Positions 22,269 through 33,733 of a stretch of 64,000 bases of DNA are shown here, in pieces. The stretch's first letter is position 1. Each line of letters opens with the position of its first letter. The position numbers and the translations under genes were made by a program. Origin of the DNA: Dipodascopsis uninucleata var. uninucleata (lineage: Eukaryota; Ascomycota; Lipomycetes; Lipomycetales; Lipomycetaceae); NCBI GenBank assembly GCA_030568195.1, contig JAJLTO010000015.1, positions 248,001 through 312,000 on the forward strand, written 5' to 3'. The notes beneath the pieces are model-generated. The model did no database searches. It saw only the letters and a list, made by a program, of their open reading frames with translations, and was not told the DNA's origin.

Positions 22269-24218
22269 TTAGAGCAGAGGACTAAGTGGATCACTGCTCC
22301 CTTCACCCGAAGTGTCAGGATCATGCTCAGCAAGTTTCTTCTCTTTGTATAAGTTGCTTTGTAACTCACGAATAGTCTTTTCCAATTCAGCAACTTGCTT
22401 CTGGAGCTCATGAACTTCCCACAAACAAGGATCTTGTTCAATGTGAGGAACTGTGGTCTTAACAATATCATCCCAGTCAGAGAAATCAGTCATATCCTCA
22501 ACATATTCCCACTCTTGTTCCAAGTCGTCATCCGAATCTCCCTGGGCACGGTTTTTCAGAATTCGGTTTGCAACATAAATCTCATAGAACGCAATGAACA
22601 AGAGGACTGGAGCGTATACTATAGACATTATGAAGTCATTAAGACGAGCATATGTCTCTTTCTCCATCCACCACTCGAATGGGAGAATGAGACCAAAGAC
22701 TTCAATGAGATTAAGTGGAGGTACGAACACATTCTCATCAGGTGCACGAACAAAACGAAGAGTTTTCTGCGAAAAGAGAGCTAAATACTCGTCAATTGCG
22801 TTATCGTAGATCTTTTCGTAAGCAGAGTTGAACAAAGCAATAAGGACGTTCAGTAACAGAACAGAAACGACAAAAGTGAATAAATAATTAAGTAGTGCTC
22901 CAAAGGGAGGAGCAAAGAATTCGAATGGCTCAAACTCTGGTGATTGAAGAAGAGAACGAGTCATATATGCAAACGAGCGGGATCCAACATCAATTACGCC
23001 ATCAGCAGAATCCAGACCCACAAAACCCTGCAAAAACCCAATAACGATAATGATGAGAAGCACGAAGAAAATGGCACTTTCCTTTAAAAGCTCTTTCAAT
23101 ACAACAAGCATGGCTCCAAAAAACTGCTGCATATCCAAGTAGAGTAGAAGACGACTCCACATGAGAGGAGCACAAAACGCTAGGAATCTATATGCCAGAA
23201 CATCTGTATAATGACGAGCCTCAGTTCCAAAAGGATAGCTCAGTGCGACTAATCTGATAACGAATGACACGATCAATAAAGAATAAAGAAAATCATTAAA
23301 TACCGACCAAAACCCAAGGTAATAGATACCAACACGATAGAATTTGACTATCTCGTCAATTACAAATCCCACAGTAAAAATATAGAGTAGACCCTCTACA
23401 GCATCGAATGTTCCACCAGGATTAACCGTGTTTACAGCACCTGTATAGAGTGCCAGGTACACGATAGAAAATACAAGTTGCAGCCCATTCTGATATAGAG
23501 GAGTCTTAATTCTATCGGGATCAAAGTGGGTCCAGAATTTAGGAACTGCCACGCTCCTGTAAGGTATATATTCAAGAGGATTGGTGTCACTCTGGACAAT
23601 CCATCCATGCCACATCCAGGTAATGCACTTTTGATAGCCCGAAGATCCGATGACAGTCAGTGCACCCAGGTCAACTGCAAGTTCTAGTGCATTTCTTGGA
23701 TCAGTAACCACGCCTCCAGACATTTCAATCTGATATCGTCGGCAAAGCATGTTTTCGAATAAATATTCCTGATCTTCCTCAGATTCAATAATACGTTTGG
23801 CTAAATATTGGCAGGCAAGTATCCGAAGGTCATTAAGATCAGCATCATATAGCTCCTGACGCTTGATTTTTCTGTACCAAGATATAGCGGTAAGCAATGA
23901 GAAAATGATGCATGCTCGCTTCGATTCTTCGCCTGCCTGTTTAGCTGTTTCGATCACTTCATCGGTAATTACTGAGTTTCCTGGTCGTGTAATGCGACTT
24001 TCTTTGAGCTCAATAGGTACCAACGTATTGATCAGCCTCATTAAACGAATAGCTGTTACAGTTGTATCCCTAGGGGTGATCGTGTCTCGCCTTTCTCGCT
24101 CTTCTGTTCCTTCCATTAGAGACTCGTTCATATCATAAACAGTACCGGCCCGCACTGATACTTTTGGAAGAGCCCGAGGTAGTCTAGTTGACTTTAGCTC
24201 GAGGGCTGCTATCACCAT
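22269..24218 (-). CDS. YVC1: Yvc1-type vacuolar TRP calcium channel
   Basis: A 649-residue cation channel that in yeast releases Ca2+ from the vacuole (Yvc1, 675 residues). The first true ATG is at 24218; the frame is open further upstream but without an ATG. The N-terminal domain carries the fungal signature ALELAVDLGALTVIGSSGYQKCITWMWHGWIVQ (about 195-230), followed by six hydrophobic segments. The pore region is IGFLQGFVGLDSADGVIDV...FAYMTRSLLQSPEFEPFE, and the last helix is YLFTFVVSVLLLNVLIALFNSAYEKI, the TRP-like S6. The cytosolic tail is acidic (GDSDDDLEQEWEYVED) with a coiled coil (VHELQKQVAELEKTIRELQSN). Acidic clusters in Yvc1 tails are implicated in Ca2+ sensing. The gene's neighbour NSE1 is unrelated. 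Confidence 0.9.
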   Translation of the reverse strand: MVIAALELKSTRLPRALPKVSVRAGTVYDMNESLMEGTEERERRDTITPRDTTVTAIRLMRLINTLVPIELKESRITRPGNSVITDEVIETAKQAGEESKRACIIFSLLTAISWYRKIKRQELYDADLNDLRILACQYLAKRIIESEEDQEYLFENMLCRRYQIEMSGGVVTDPRNALELAVDLGALTVIGSSGYQKCITWMWHGWIVQSDTNPLEYIPYRSVAVPKFWTHFDPDRIKTPLYQNGLQLVFSIVYLALYTGAVNTVNPGGTFDAVEGLLYIFTVGFVIDEIVKFYRVGIYYLGFWSVFNDFLYSLLIVSFVIRLVALSYPFGTEARHYTDVLAYRFLAFCAPLMWSRLLLYLDMQQFFGAMLVVLKELLKESAIFFVLLIIIVIGFLQGFVGLDSADGVIDVGSRSFAYMTRSLLQSPEFEPFEFFAPPFGALLNYLFTFVVSVLLLNVLIALFNSAYEKIYDNAIDEYLALFSQKTLRFVRAPDENVFVPPLNLIEVFGLILPFEWWMEKETYARLNDFIMSIVYAPVLLFIAFYEIYVANRILKNRAQGDSDDDLEQEWEYVEDMTDFSDWDDIVKTTVPHIEQDPCLWEVHELQKQVAELEKTIRELQSNLYKEKKLAEHDPDTSGEGSSDPLSPLL

Positions 24219-25107
24219 TTTAGATATTTTTGTGCCTGTTCTTTTAACAATTCTTAACCTATAATATATAATACGATGGTGCAATTTCTATATATTCCTT
24301 GTCATGCCGCACTTGGCATGTAGTCTTAAGCGCGTGAGAGAGAAAAAAAAGAGGGCCGGTATTATTTTAGTGGTGTTGGACCGTGAAAATAAATCAATGA
24401 TGATTATCTGCGTGCACTGGTATAAAAAGCCACCACATACTTTATGATTACGATGAGCTGGTTCAGGGCACTAAAGTAAGATTTGGCACTCATGGCTTCT
24501 GTTAAATGGATTTTAGCTTCCCGGCTCTGCAAAAGGTTACTTTTCATTTTATTGCATGAGGTCATGCTGTGGAAATTAGGGAGACATGCCAATATATTCA
24601 CAATACAGTACAACTGGACATATTCTGGAAGCCTAGCAAAAATTTGCCGAAGCCATTACCTTATAGAAAGAATTACTTATAAGAGGCTGCGTAGAAAACT
24701 GAGTGACTCTAGAGTCTAAAACAAGTTCATTCACAATTACCTTATAGTTCCAGACAAGTTTATAGCAGTCATTTTGTCCATCCGCAAATCAAAGATATGC
24801 TTGTTCATATTCTTGTCGCAGACTTAGCAACTACTTGCGGATATACAGCAAGCGTATCTGATATTTATTTTACTCGCGCGATATATTAATAGCAAAGTAA
24901 TTCTTTTACTACTAATAAGCTTGATATATGACTATGCTCTTCTCGATTATCGGCGACATCATTAGTCTATGAAATGGTATTACAATTATTTAACCGCTGC
25001 TGGTTTATTAAAGCGACAAATTATTCTTAAACAAAATAGTCTTTCGGATTAAAATGTTGGTTTTTGTCACAGTCATTGACTTCGAGAGGCTCTGAACGTA
25101 GATGTAG
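24219..25107. other. YVC1 upstream region / RDH54 3' flank, no recognised gene
   Basis: About 890 bp between two minus-strand genes. Short ORFs at 24404-24613 (-) and 24483-24719 (+) overlap each other antisense; neither has a recognisable domain. A purine run near 24335-24356 lies 120-140 bp upstream of YVC1. Confidence 0.45.
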
Positions 25108-28072
25108 CTATTCTGGAGAATCTTGTAGAGTCACCATTCGCTTGAAAAGGAATGATATACACTGTGGACCTAAAGCCTCTAAACAATTCAGCAGTACATC
25201 ATCGCTCAAAATAGAAGATTGATCGTCTCTTGACAATGAGAATAGTTTGATTGGGTTTAGATGGTTGTACTCAAGGAGCGCTTTTAGTCTAGATTTTGCC
25301 TGAAGTCTTTTCGGCTATATGATACGGGCAAAAGTAAGCATATCAAAAGATAACTGTGACAGATGGCTACAACTCACCAGAACTTGCTTTCCTTGGAGCA
25401 GTTGTGTAGCCGAGACCCATCCTATATCGTCTTCGCTTCCCTCACTTTCCTCTGTCGATTCTTCGGAATCACTATCGTTTACATGCGGAGTACCACATCC
25501 ATCACACTTACACTCCAATAAGTCATGTGTATGGCAGTTGGTTTCGTCGTGTAACGTAAAAATATCGCGAAGTTCTTCATGTGTAAAAGAATTCTCAGTC
25601 GATGTTGATTTCCCATCCATAAGGCTGTCAGCCAATCCCTGCTTAGTCAATTGCCGTTGATATATCTTCTCATCAATGCAACCAGTAGTAAGAAGTCTAT
25701 ATATAAACACAGTGCGCTTTTGACCATCTCGATGAATGCGCGCCATTGCCTGTAAGTCAACGGAAGGATTCCAATCGGTGTCAAAGAGAACAAGTCGTGA
25801 CGCCCCAATTAGATTAATACCTGTTCCTCCACTTTTTGCCGATAACAAGAAAGCAAATGACGTATTACGATCCTCCATATTAAAACTATCAACTATTTGC
25901 TGACGTTTGTTCATCGGTGTACTACCGTCCAATCTTAGAAACGTTTGATGCAGACCGCTCAAAATCACTTGTATCAAGTCCAATGTCTGCGTGTAACTAG
26001 ATACTAAAACCACCTTTTCGTCAGTCTCATCGTGTAACCTACGCAAAAAAGATTCTAAAAAGTTCATTTTTCCACTCTTCGAAGTTCGCGTTACAGATGG
26101 ATCCATCTCTGTTAAGAAAGTTCTGTCGGACTACTACTAATTAATACAGGTCTACACTTTGATATAATTTGGTACATACCTCTTTTGAATTCAGAAGGAG
26201 ACTAGGGCCATTGCACACTTTTTTAAGGGCAGTTATTGCTCTTAAATGATTGGATGTGTCACTACTTCGAATCAAAGATTGCATTGCAGTGGAGTCCAAA
26301 AGATTTCGAGAGATTCGTAGTTGCGCCTTAGTCGGCTTACAGAACACCACGAACTCATCTAGATAGTATTCCGTCAGTCGTTAGATATATGACGAGAAAA
26401 CACAATACCGCTTACGCTTTGGAGGAAGGTACTTTGCTAAAAGTACAGCAGTTCGTCGTAACACGAATGTCTTCGTCAGCTTACTTAATTCTGCTGAGCG
26501 CATTCTGCCAAGCTCAACATCCTTTTTACGGGCCTCTGGTTGGCGAGATCGCAGAATAGGTAGTTCAAATTGCTATATCACAGAGTTAGTCAGATAACGT
26601 AGAACGAGTCCAAATTAATAAATACATACTCTTTTGAATGCATTATAACTGTCGAAGAGTGCTGGACAAACGAAATCTATCATGGCAAAAAACTCTCCTA
26701 GGTCATTCTGTATTGGAGTACCGGTCAACAATATGCGACGAGGCGTCTTCAACGAACGTAAGGCGGCTGCTGATTTGTTTGTATTTTTAATTCTATGCCC
26801 TTCATCGCAAACAACAAGATCCAACGGTACATCCTTCAAATCGTCTAGTACCAGTCGCAGCTTTTCATATCCTATGATCATGACCTGATAAACTCGACCC
26901 TTCGTAAAGTCTCGCAGATTAGCCTTCTGATCAACAACAAATACAGCAATTCGTTCTCGACCAAGCCATTTTCTAAATTCGCGTCGCCAATTACTTATCA
27001 AACTAACTGGGCAAACAATCAGAACTTTCTTGGCTACTGGTTGTTGACCCCATATGGGATTTTGCTTAAGTAATGTCCAGATCAGAGATATTGTTATCAA
27101 AGTCTTTCCAAGTCCCATTTCGTCCGCCAAAATCGCTCCATTTCCAGGAACTCCATTTAATCCCATAACACAGTCATACAAAAACCGGACACCGTCACGT
27201 TGATGCGGTCGTAAATGCTGTGTAAGTACAGGATCTACTACCACGTCGACTATCTCTTGCCCGGGGCTTGCATTTACTCGACTCATCACTAACGCTTCAG
27301 GTGTGTTAATCTTGTGCCTTGGTTTAGGCTCCTGTGTCTTGATCATTTTTAAGTCTATTTCCTTTTCCATGAATGGAGACTTGAAGGCAGATGTAGCTTG
27401 CTTTGTATTAGTATTATTGATATTCATAGACTTGCTTATATTTTGCTGGACAACCTGACTGGCCTCCTGGCTTAAAGATACTCGGCTAGAAAGCACTTCT
27501 TCTCTAGCCAATTCGTTTTCCACTTCAGTTTCATAAATACCAATTCTGACACATTCTCCTGCCGATATATGCTTTAAACTGCATTTTATTTTCCCCAGGA
27601 ATTTCCCTGAGAGATCGTGCAAAGTACAGTTAGTTTCTGATAACGTCAAGATGCCGTCTCCGTCCCACGTCTTATTCTTTGTATTCTTCAGTTTTCTCCA
27701 TAATGTCTGATAATATTTTTCATCTCGGCCATCGTCATCACTTCTATGGATCACGCTGTTTTCATCTGTGGAGGATTTCGTGGTTTCGGGAGTTGTTAAG
27801 GTTGATCTCACAAGAGAATTCACGACTGACTTTGCAATATGTGTTGACACAACTGGAGTCAGCTGTACCATCTGTCTTCTCCGTTTAACTAAGTTTGATC
27901 TTGAAGAAAGTCTTGCCAAACGGTCAATATCGCCATCTATAGAGTCACTAGAGCATAGTCTTTTTGTAGCCTGCTTATTAGATAGGTTATCGCTCTCGCA
28001 TTTCGGTGCTGTTTCCTCTTCTGTTATCACCGGCTGCCGTATGAATGTCGGAGGCTTGAATTTTTTATACAT
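25108..28072 (-). CDS. RDH54: Rdh54/Rad54B-type Swi2/Snf2 recombination translocase
   Basis: DNA translocase that works with Rad51/Dmc1 in homologous recombination. Five exons: 28072-26630, 26572-26416, 26358-26180, 26106-25378 and 25314-25108, all in phase, give 904 residues. The start MYKKFKPPTFIRQ resembles fungal Rdh54 N-termini. ATPase motifs: DEMGLGKT (about 317), DEGH (about 424), LLTGTPIQND, then SAKSGGTGINL and the arginine-finger motif VI QAMARIHRDGQ. The C-terminal stretch THEELRDIFTLHDETNCHTHDLLECKCDG is diagnostic of Rad54B/Rdh54 rather than Rad54; its His/Cys residues suggest a small zinc site. The last exon (PKRLQAKSRLKALLEYNHL...) is less conserved. Intron reading is supported by rebuilt conserved segments such as FKRQFELPILRSRQPEA. 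Confidence 0.9.
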
Positions 28073-28921
28073 CGTATCTTATATTGTGACGTAATCCTCA
28101 CTTCTCACATAAATGTCCTGCAGTTAAAGAAGTTATTATACATATAAAATAAATCCACTTAGTCAATCATTTAGCATGATTTCAAGTTGAGTTGACTTAT
28201 TCTATAACAAGTCCCTAAAAAAATATTTTTGACGCGTCGCACTGAAGATTTGTTTTGGTAATTCCCAATATAGTAGTGTTATTATTGATTTATCTTACTC
28301 ATCGGCATTCGCCTCTACAAGTAAAAGACGTTTTTAACATTATAAACTACGAAATTAATGGCTCTCAAGAGATATTAAGCAAGACTCTTTATGAATATAA
28401 TAAATAGAAACCCTACCATTAAAAAACGAGTTGCATACACTCGACTGAAAGAGACAGACATTTACAAAAAAAATTACAAACAATTTAACAGCGACAAGAC
28501 GATCGATCTATAACCCAAAAATTATAGTAAAAGTACATAACAAACACGAGTTTTTATTATATGTCGTGCGGAAGATAATGAAATATGATAGTTACTTAAA
28601 AATAAAATAACGATCTAGTTTCACTAACTCTAAAGAAATTAAGTATCAATCAACACCACTCCATATAAGAAATAGAAATCACTTTGCTAATAAGATCATA
28701 GAAAAGTGCACTGAAGTTCAATGAAACATGAAATATATAACTCTAGTTGTAAAAAACATAGTTTAGTAAGCGATATATATCGACTAAAGAAATCTCTTGG
28801 TCGTCGTCGTCCCTTGACTCCGTCAGTTCCTTTCTAAGCTGTTGAAACGACTATAAAACCATCTGAAAACAGGAATTATTGCTACCACAAAACAATAACA
28901 AAAATTTAACTAAACCAAAAT
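28073..28921. other. Intergenic, PFF1 3' flank to RDH54 promoter side
   Basis: About 850 bp, AT-rich, between the RDH54 start and the PFF1 stop (both on the minus strand). No ORF, RNA gene or repeat recognised. Confidence 0.5.
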
Positions 28922-31900
28922 TTATTCAAATTCATCAATAATATCGTCATCCTCATAATAGAATTCAGTGTCATTGAGATAGAGAGTTTTCCAGACCTCA
29001 ACAAGACCAGTTCCAGCCTTCGTGACTGCTACCCAGCGAGGAGAATACTCGTCTAACTCATCAAGAGCTGGTATCTCGCCATTACTCCATTCTGCCCACT
29101 GACAACCAACATATACAGGCAGATAACCTGATTCCGTATCACTTTCCACATCTTCATTCTTAGTGTACATCAAAGATACGATGAATGGAGAATACCAATC
29201 AAGTTTGAACATTGTAATCTTCTTGATACCATCCTCGAAATATATTGGTTCAGGGTAAGTATAGTTGGTATAGTTAGTAGAAACACTAGCGCTCGTTACT
29301 GTATACTCTCCGGAAGATGCTGACTTATCATCAGAACTGTTAAAATTTTCAAAAAAATCCTTAACAGCGTCTTCACCTCCGTACAAGATCCGTGGTATCC
29401 GATGATCAAAAGGAGGTTCAAACATCATTACGCAAGTTCGGCTATTGTTTGCGTAAATTGTAATAGTAGCGTTGTAAGCTGTAGGAGTATTGTCTTCGCC
29501 ATCTGCCAAGATTGACATACTTCGCTCCACTTTCGCACTAACAAATCTGTTTAGCATAGTAGATTCAGATGATCCTGTTGGTAAATCCAGGATCGAAGTA
29601 GCAGTAGCTGCAGAAGTCGTAGTCGTATAAGAAACCGTCTCATTTGTACCATTGTAGGCTGTCACATTTAACCAATCGTATGGATATCCGTAAGTGACAT
29701 TAGGATACAATCCTGCATACATACACTTTTCCACGAAATAGGGTACTCCAGAATGTTTTGTACAGTAGAAATCGGAAACAGATGGTAAATCATAGACAAC
29801 ATTCATAACATAAGGATCAAGACCGGTGACAGTAACAAAAGCATCAGACGCAATCGTATCATTGTCCCCGAGTTCTATCTGCTGAATAAAGGTGACCTTC
29901 AATGGATCCTCTGAGGAGAAGGGAAAGAGAAAACAAGAAGCCAAAAATGTCCCACTAAATGTCAAAAGTAATAAAAATGGAATGACAAAGTGCACCTTGT
30001 GTATGAAAGGCATTATAGGATACATCAGAATGATCACAAAAACGAATACGCTAAGGTAAACATTGTAAAGCGACGAACCACCTTCCTGAAGAGTTTGGCG
30101 AACAGCGGCAAGAGCAAGGAATCCTATCTGAGAAGTTAAAAAGACAGAAAATGGCACAAGAATTAAGAATTCAAATAACCATGCATAATCTTCACGTTGC
30201 TCAAGCTTCCTGTTAAACCCAAGATGATCACTAGCTTCTTCACCTAAAAGAGGAGCCTCTTCTTCAGATTCTTCGCCATCATCATCGTGCTCACTCTCAG
30301 GAGCAATGTGAGTAATATCATCTTCTGGATCATCCATAAAGCGCTGATGCTCATTATTCATTGCTTCAACACGAGCGACAAAATACATGGGGACAGCTGG
30401 CTCAAAGTACAAGGATATGATGTCTAGTAACAATGCGAATGAAACGCCAACAAAATTGAAGGTAATCCAATAAAGACCAGTTCCTCTCATACTATTTTCC
30501 ATGACATTCGCATATACCATAACGATCCACCAAGCAAAGTATAGTTCTAATAGAATCTTGAACTTTTGATGACGTACTGGCTTGACGCGATGAGCACCTG
30601 CAAGAAAGAAGAAATTGAGAGTGAAGTAAAGAGAAGCTAAAGATATAAAGGGAAGACCAGCATGATTGTAGAAAATCAAACCATTGGCATATCGTAGTCC
30701 AACGAGTACACCAAATAGGATAGCAGTAGAAACAATCAACGAAACAGGAAATCTAACCCAACCACGTTTTCCCAAGTGAAGCTTACGCGATTTCGCAAGT
30801 CCGAAGAGTAGCAGGAAAAGAATAATTGGAGTAACGACAAGAAGAACAGTATCGACAACGAAAAATGTTTGGACAGGAGCAACGAACAAAGCAGATCCAA
30901 ACAAGTCAAAAAAGACTGCTTTTGACTTTGATGAGTTGTCAATGTTAGGATCATTAGCCATAGAATCAACTGTGGCAATAGAAGCAGTCAGCATATGCTC
31001 AACACTACCTCTGTCTGTACCCTGAATACTATCGCCTTCAGTATGATAAATGGATCTAGGTGTGTAAAATGCAACATCAAGTCCACGCAATCCCTTATCC
31101 TCATAGACGCGGTAATCTGTCTCGGAGCGAATAACACCGTGCTCAAAGCCTTCTTGGAGCATAGAATTAGCATGTGGCATACTAGCGGCTGAATAGTGAT
31201 CAGCAACTCCGTAATCTGTAGCACGGAAAAGAACGGCACGACCACCAGCACCAGTGCCTTCAAGGTTGTAGAACGTTGATGGAAGTTCAGACCATGGGTG
31301 ATAGAAAAAAGCCTCAGCACCATATAATCCATTTTCCTCAGCGTTGTTAAAATTGAAGATAATTGTTCGAAGTGGTGGGTCATTGGCAAGTGCGTAGTAC
31401 TCTACCATAGACAACATTGTAACAATACCAACGCCATCATCAGTAGTTCCATAGGCGGTAGGGACACTATCGAAATGAGCAGAAACGAGAACTGCTGACA
31501 AATTAGGATCACGTCCATTAATCTTGACCATAACATTGTTCGATTCGAAGTAGACTAAATTTCCAGACCGATCAGAAGCATTCCAGATATTTGGTTGAAT
31601 GAAAGTAACATTTAAGCGACCGAAGTCATCGTCAATCTCGATTCTACCGGGGGTAGCGTTATGATAAATCTCATATGTTCTATTATAAATGTAGTCATGA
31701 ACATAATCGTTGGCATGAGAGTTATACGGATGCATATTCTCTGAGATTACCTGTAAATCATACCAAGCAGACTCAACCTCGGCCGAATATGAATTAGGAG
31801 CTGCAGAAACAGCTGCTGCCGATGCAGTCTCTGGATTGGCAAATTGAATAACGTATGTTGTGATCAGAAGAGAAACATATGTAGCAACAAAGAGTACTGT

Positions 31901-32101
31901 TACAGGAATCGTGTTAAATCCAAACAAAGTTGCTGGCATTCGCTTTAAGGATGCTGGTGACCACCAGCGACGCAGCTTGTTTGATGAAAACGCAGAAGTC
32001 GATGTTCTGTCATCTTGCCGGTGCTGCCAAAACCTGAATGGCTTATGGACGAACGAAGATGCAGATGAAATAGAAGGAAGTGACGAAGCTCGAGTAGGCA
32101 T
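28922..32101 (-). CDS. PFF1: Vacuolar membrane metalloprotease (M28 family, Pff1)
   Basis: A 1059-residue single-exon protein: an M28 aminopeptidase-like domain fused to a large membrane region, as in yeast Pff1 (976 residues) of the vacuolar membrane. An N-terminal signal-anchor lies at about 59-85. The peptidase domain contains the zinc-ligand motifs VLVSAHFDSVPTAYGTTDDG (His and Asp, about 205-222) and NNAEENGLYGAEAF (Glu-Glu, about 252), then FYNLEGTGAGGRAVLFR and the later histidine in IYHTEGDS. Multiple membrane helices follow (about 395-590 and 665-775), separated by an acidic cytosolic linker (DDPEDDITHIAPESEHDDDGEESEEEAPLLGEE) with an LLG dileucine-like sorting signal. The C-terminal 280 residues are Asn-glycosylation-rich and probably lumenal. 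Its substrate is not established. Confidence 0.9.
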   Translation of the reverse strand: MPTRASSLPSISSASSFVHKPFRFWQHRQDDRTSTSAFSSNKLRRWWSPASLKRMPATLFGFNTIPVTVLFVATYVSLLITTYVIQFANPETASAAAVSAAPNSYSAEVESAWYDLQVISENMHPYNSHANDYVHDYIYNRTYEIYHNATPGRIEIDDDFGRLNVTFIQPNIWNASDRSGNLVYFESNNVMVKINGRDPNLSAVLVSAHFDSVPTAYGTTDDGVGIVTMLSMVEYYALANDPPLRTIIFNFNNAEENGLYGAEAFFYHPWSELPSTFYNLEGTGAGGRAVLFRATDYGVADHYSAASMPHANSMLQEGFEHGVIRSETDYRVYEDKGLRGLDVAFYTPRSIYHTEGDSIQGTDRGSVEHMLTASIATVDSMANDPNIDNSSKSKAVFFDLFGSALFVAPVQTFFVVDTVLLVVTPIILFLLLFGLAKSRKLHLGKRGWVRFPVSLIVSTAILFGVLVGLRYANGLIFYNHAGLPFISLASLYFTLNFFFLAGAHRVKPVRHQKFKILLELYFAWWIVMVYANVMENSMRGTGLYWITFNFVGVSFALLLDIISLYFEPAVPMYFVARVEAMNNEHQRFMDDPEDDITHIAPESEHDDDGEESEEEAPLLGEEASDHLGFNRKLEQREDYAWLFEFLILVPFSVFLTSQIGFLALAAVRQTLQEGGSSLYNVYLSVFVFVIILMYPIMPFIHKVHFVIPFLLLLTFSGTFLASCFLFPFSSEDPLKVTFIQQIELGDNDTIASDAFVTVTGLDPYVMNVVYDLPSVSDFYCTKHSGVPYFVEKCMYAGLYPNVTYGYPYDWLNVTAYNGTNETVSYTTTTSAATATSILDLPTGSSESTMLNRFVSAKVERSMSILADGEDNTPTAYNATITIYANNSRTCVMMFEPPFDHRIPRILYGGEDAVKDFFENFNSSDDKSASSGEYTVTSASVSTNYTNYTYPEPIYFEDGIKKITMFKLDWYSPFIVSLMYTKNEDVESDTESGYLPVYVGCQWAEWSNGEIPALDELDEYSPRWVAVTKAGTGLVEVWKTLYLNDTEFYYEDDDIIDEFE

Positions 32102-33537
32102 CGTTATCGCTATCCAAAATTTTTTTCCGCGATCGAGAGTAATCTTTCTTCTTCCAATCAGATACTTACTTCTATAAACGTATCAGATTATATACTATTT
32201 GTAATCTCAACACTTATCAAATTCTGTAGTCGGTCCCCGGATCTGAAGGTATATATGAAGTCACAATGCTAGAAATATGTATCTTTACTAGGACAAAAAG
32301 ATACTGCTGTTCTCTATGCCAAATTTCGTTTAAATGACTCTCTGTACCTTCTAATAACTTTTAAGAGCTTTTGCTGAAGATTTTCGAGAAGGTCCCCAAA
32401 CACAGGTGGGCACGTTAATGCCTATGACAGGTTGCGTGTTTATCTCTCGGGAGTACCAAAAATTTGTCGATAGGATCCTAAAGCACCAAGACGATAAGCT
32501 TATTGGAAAACAACAAGGCGACGACCACTACACACTGCAGATGGCTATTAAGGAAATCGAAAACGAGAATGAGAAATAGAAAATTAAACGCAATAAGGTG
32601 GAGTATTTTTTTCTTTCGTGACAATCACATAAAATGGCCTTTCAGAAGGTCAGTGAATTTTTCCTGCCGTTTAGTTCTTTCTTGTTGACTAGAGGTAAAG
32701 CGAATGATACCCAGGTTATAGAGCTAGTAATTATCTATTACAGTTACGGTTAGTGCACTTATTACAACAATTAATTTGTGCTGGGCCGATATAACTGCGG
32801 ACTCACTGGGAGCATAATCTAACATAACAGATAAGACGGCAATGCTGATTGGCAGAAACCCTCGCACCGATATAAGCAATCGCGCTTGTTAATTAATACT
32901 TATTTGGAATAGTATAATATTCTAGTCTTTACAATTCAGTCATAGTTCCTGTTACCTGCAGAAATGCATTCTCCATATCCGAGATGCTCAGGTAACGGGT
33001 AAGTTATCATTATAGTGGAAATCATCTCAGTCAATTGCTACCTAGGACTAATTTGATTGTCTACTTGTTCTTTTTCCATCTTATTTTACAGAGCTGCTTT
33101 GCTGTACTTATGTACAGAACATATTCGGGAAAATTAAAATTAGCAGAATAGTAATGGGTTCTCTTCGTTTGTCATCTCTAAGGCTATTTGTGGTGTGCGT
33201 ATTAGAGTAATAGCATCAGTCTCTCTCGTTTTTGTGGAATATCAAACTCATCAACAATCTTGTAGAATACAATAAATTTACCGTGCAGGCATGCTATTTA
33301 ATTTCATTGGGCCGCAAGACCGGTTTGATACAATCGCATTAATGAAGAATATACAGAATTATCCTTTGTATGCAGTACGCTTATTTAGTTATGTTATTTA
33401 TTTATTTATTTATTGTCAACTGCAGTTGCTCTCTAATTCCCACGAATGATTCCAAGGTCGTCCTGAATAATTACTATTGATAAGAAATCTTATCGAGCGA
33501 CACAAAACCCAACAGTGACAGTACTGGCCGGTTCAAT
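32102..33537. other. Divergent intergenic region PFF1/POP1, no recognised gene
   Basis: About 1.4 kb of AT-rich sequence upstream of both PFF1 and POP1. It contains a (TTTA)n-type microsatellite at about 33394-33414. Short ORFs (32503-32688 and others) have no recognisable content. Confidence 0.5.
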
Positions 33538-33561
33538 ATCACGTGCATGCATGCACGTGAT
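33538..33561. promoter_or_regulatory. Perfect 24-bp palindrome with two CACGTG E-boxes
   Basis: The 24 bases equal their own reverse complement. Each end is ATCACGTG (mirrored as CACGTGAT), so two E-boxes (33540-33545 and 33554-33559) are separated by 8 bp of GCATGCAT-type core, 14 bp centre to centre. It lies 173 bp upstream of the POP1 start. CACGTG is the site of Cbf1 and other bHLH factors; the flanking TCACGTG is the Cbf1 preference. Symmetry and spacing suggest two dimers bound side by side, or a cruciform-capable element. Confidence 0.6.
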
Positions 33562-33733
33562 GCTGGAGCGTGTCCAAAAATTTTGTATATAGTAGGTAAC
33601 ATAAATAGAGTAGCCGTGTAGTGAGCCCAAAGGATAACAAAGAAAAAACTCACAAGGATTGATGCAGACTTCGAGGCAAAGAGAGAATATAACGTCCTGG
33701 TGCTGAAATAGTTTCTGCATCTTGATTTGCAAT

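Noticed and set aside
24404-24719. Overlapping antisense ORFs upstream of YVC1
   Set aside because: Both are short, overlap each other and show no recognisable motif.
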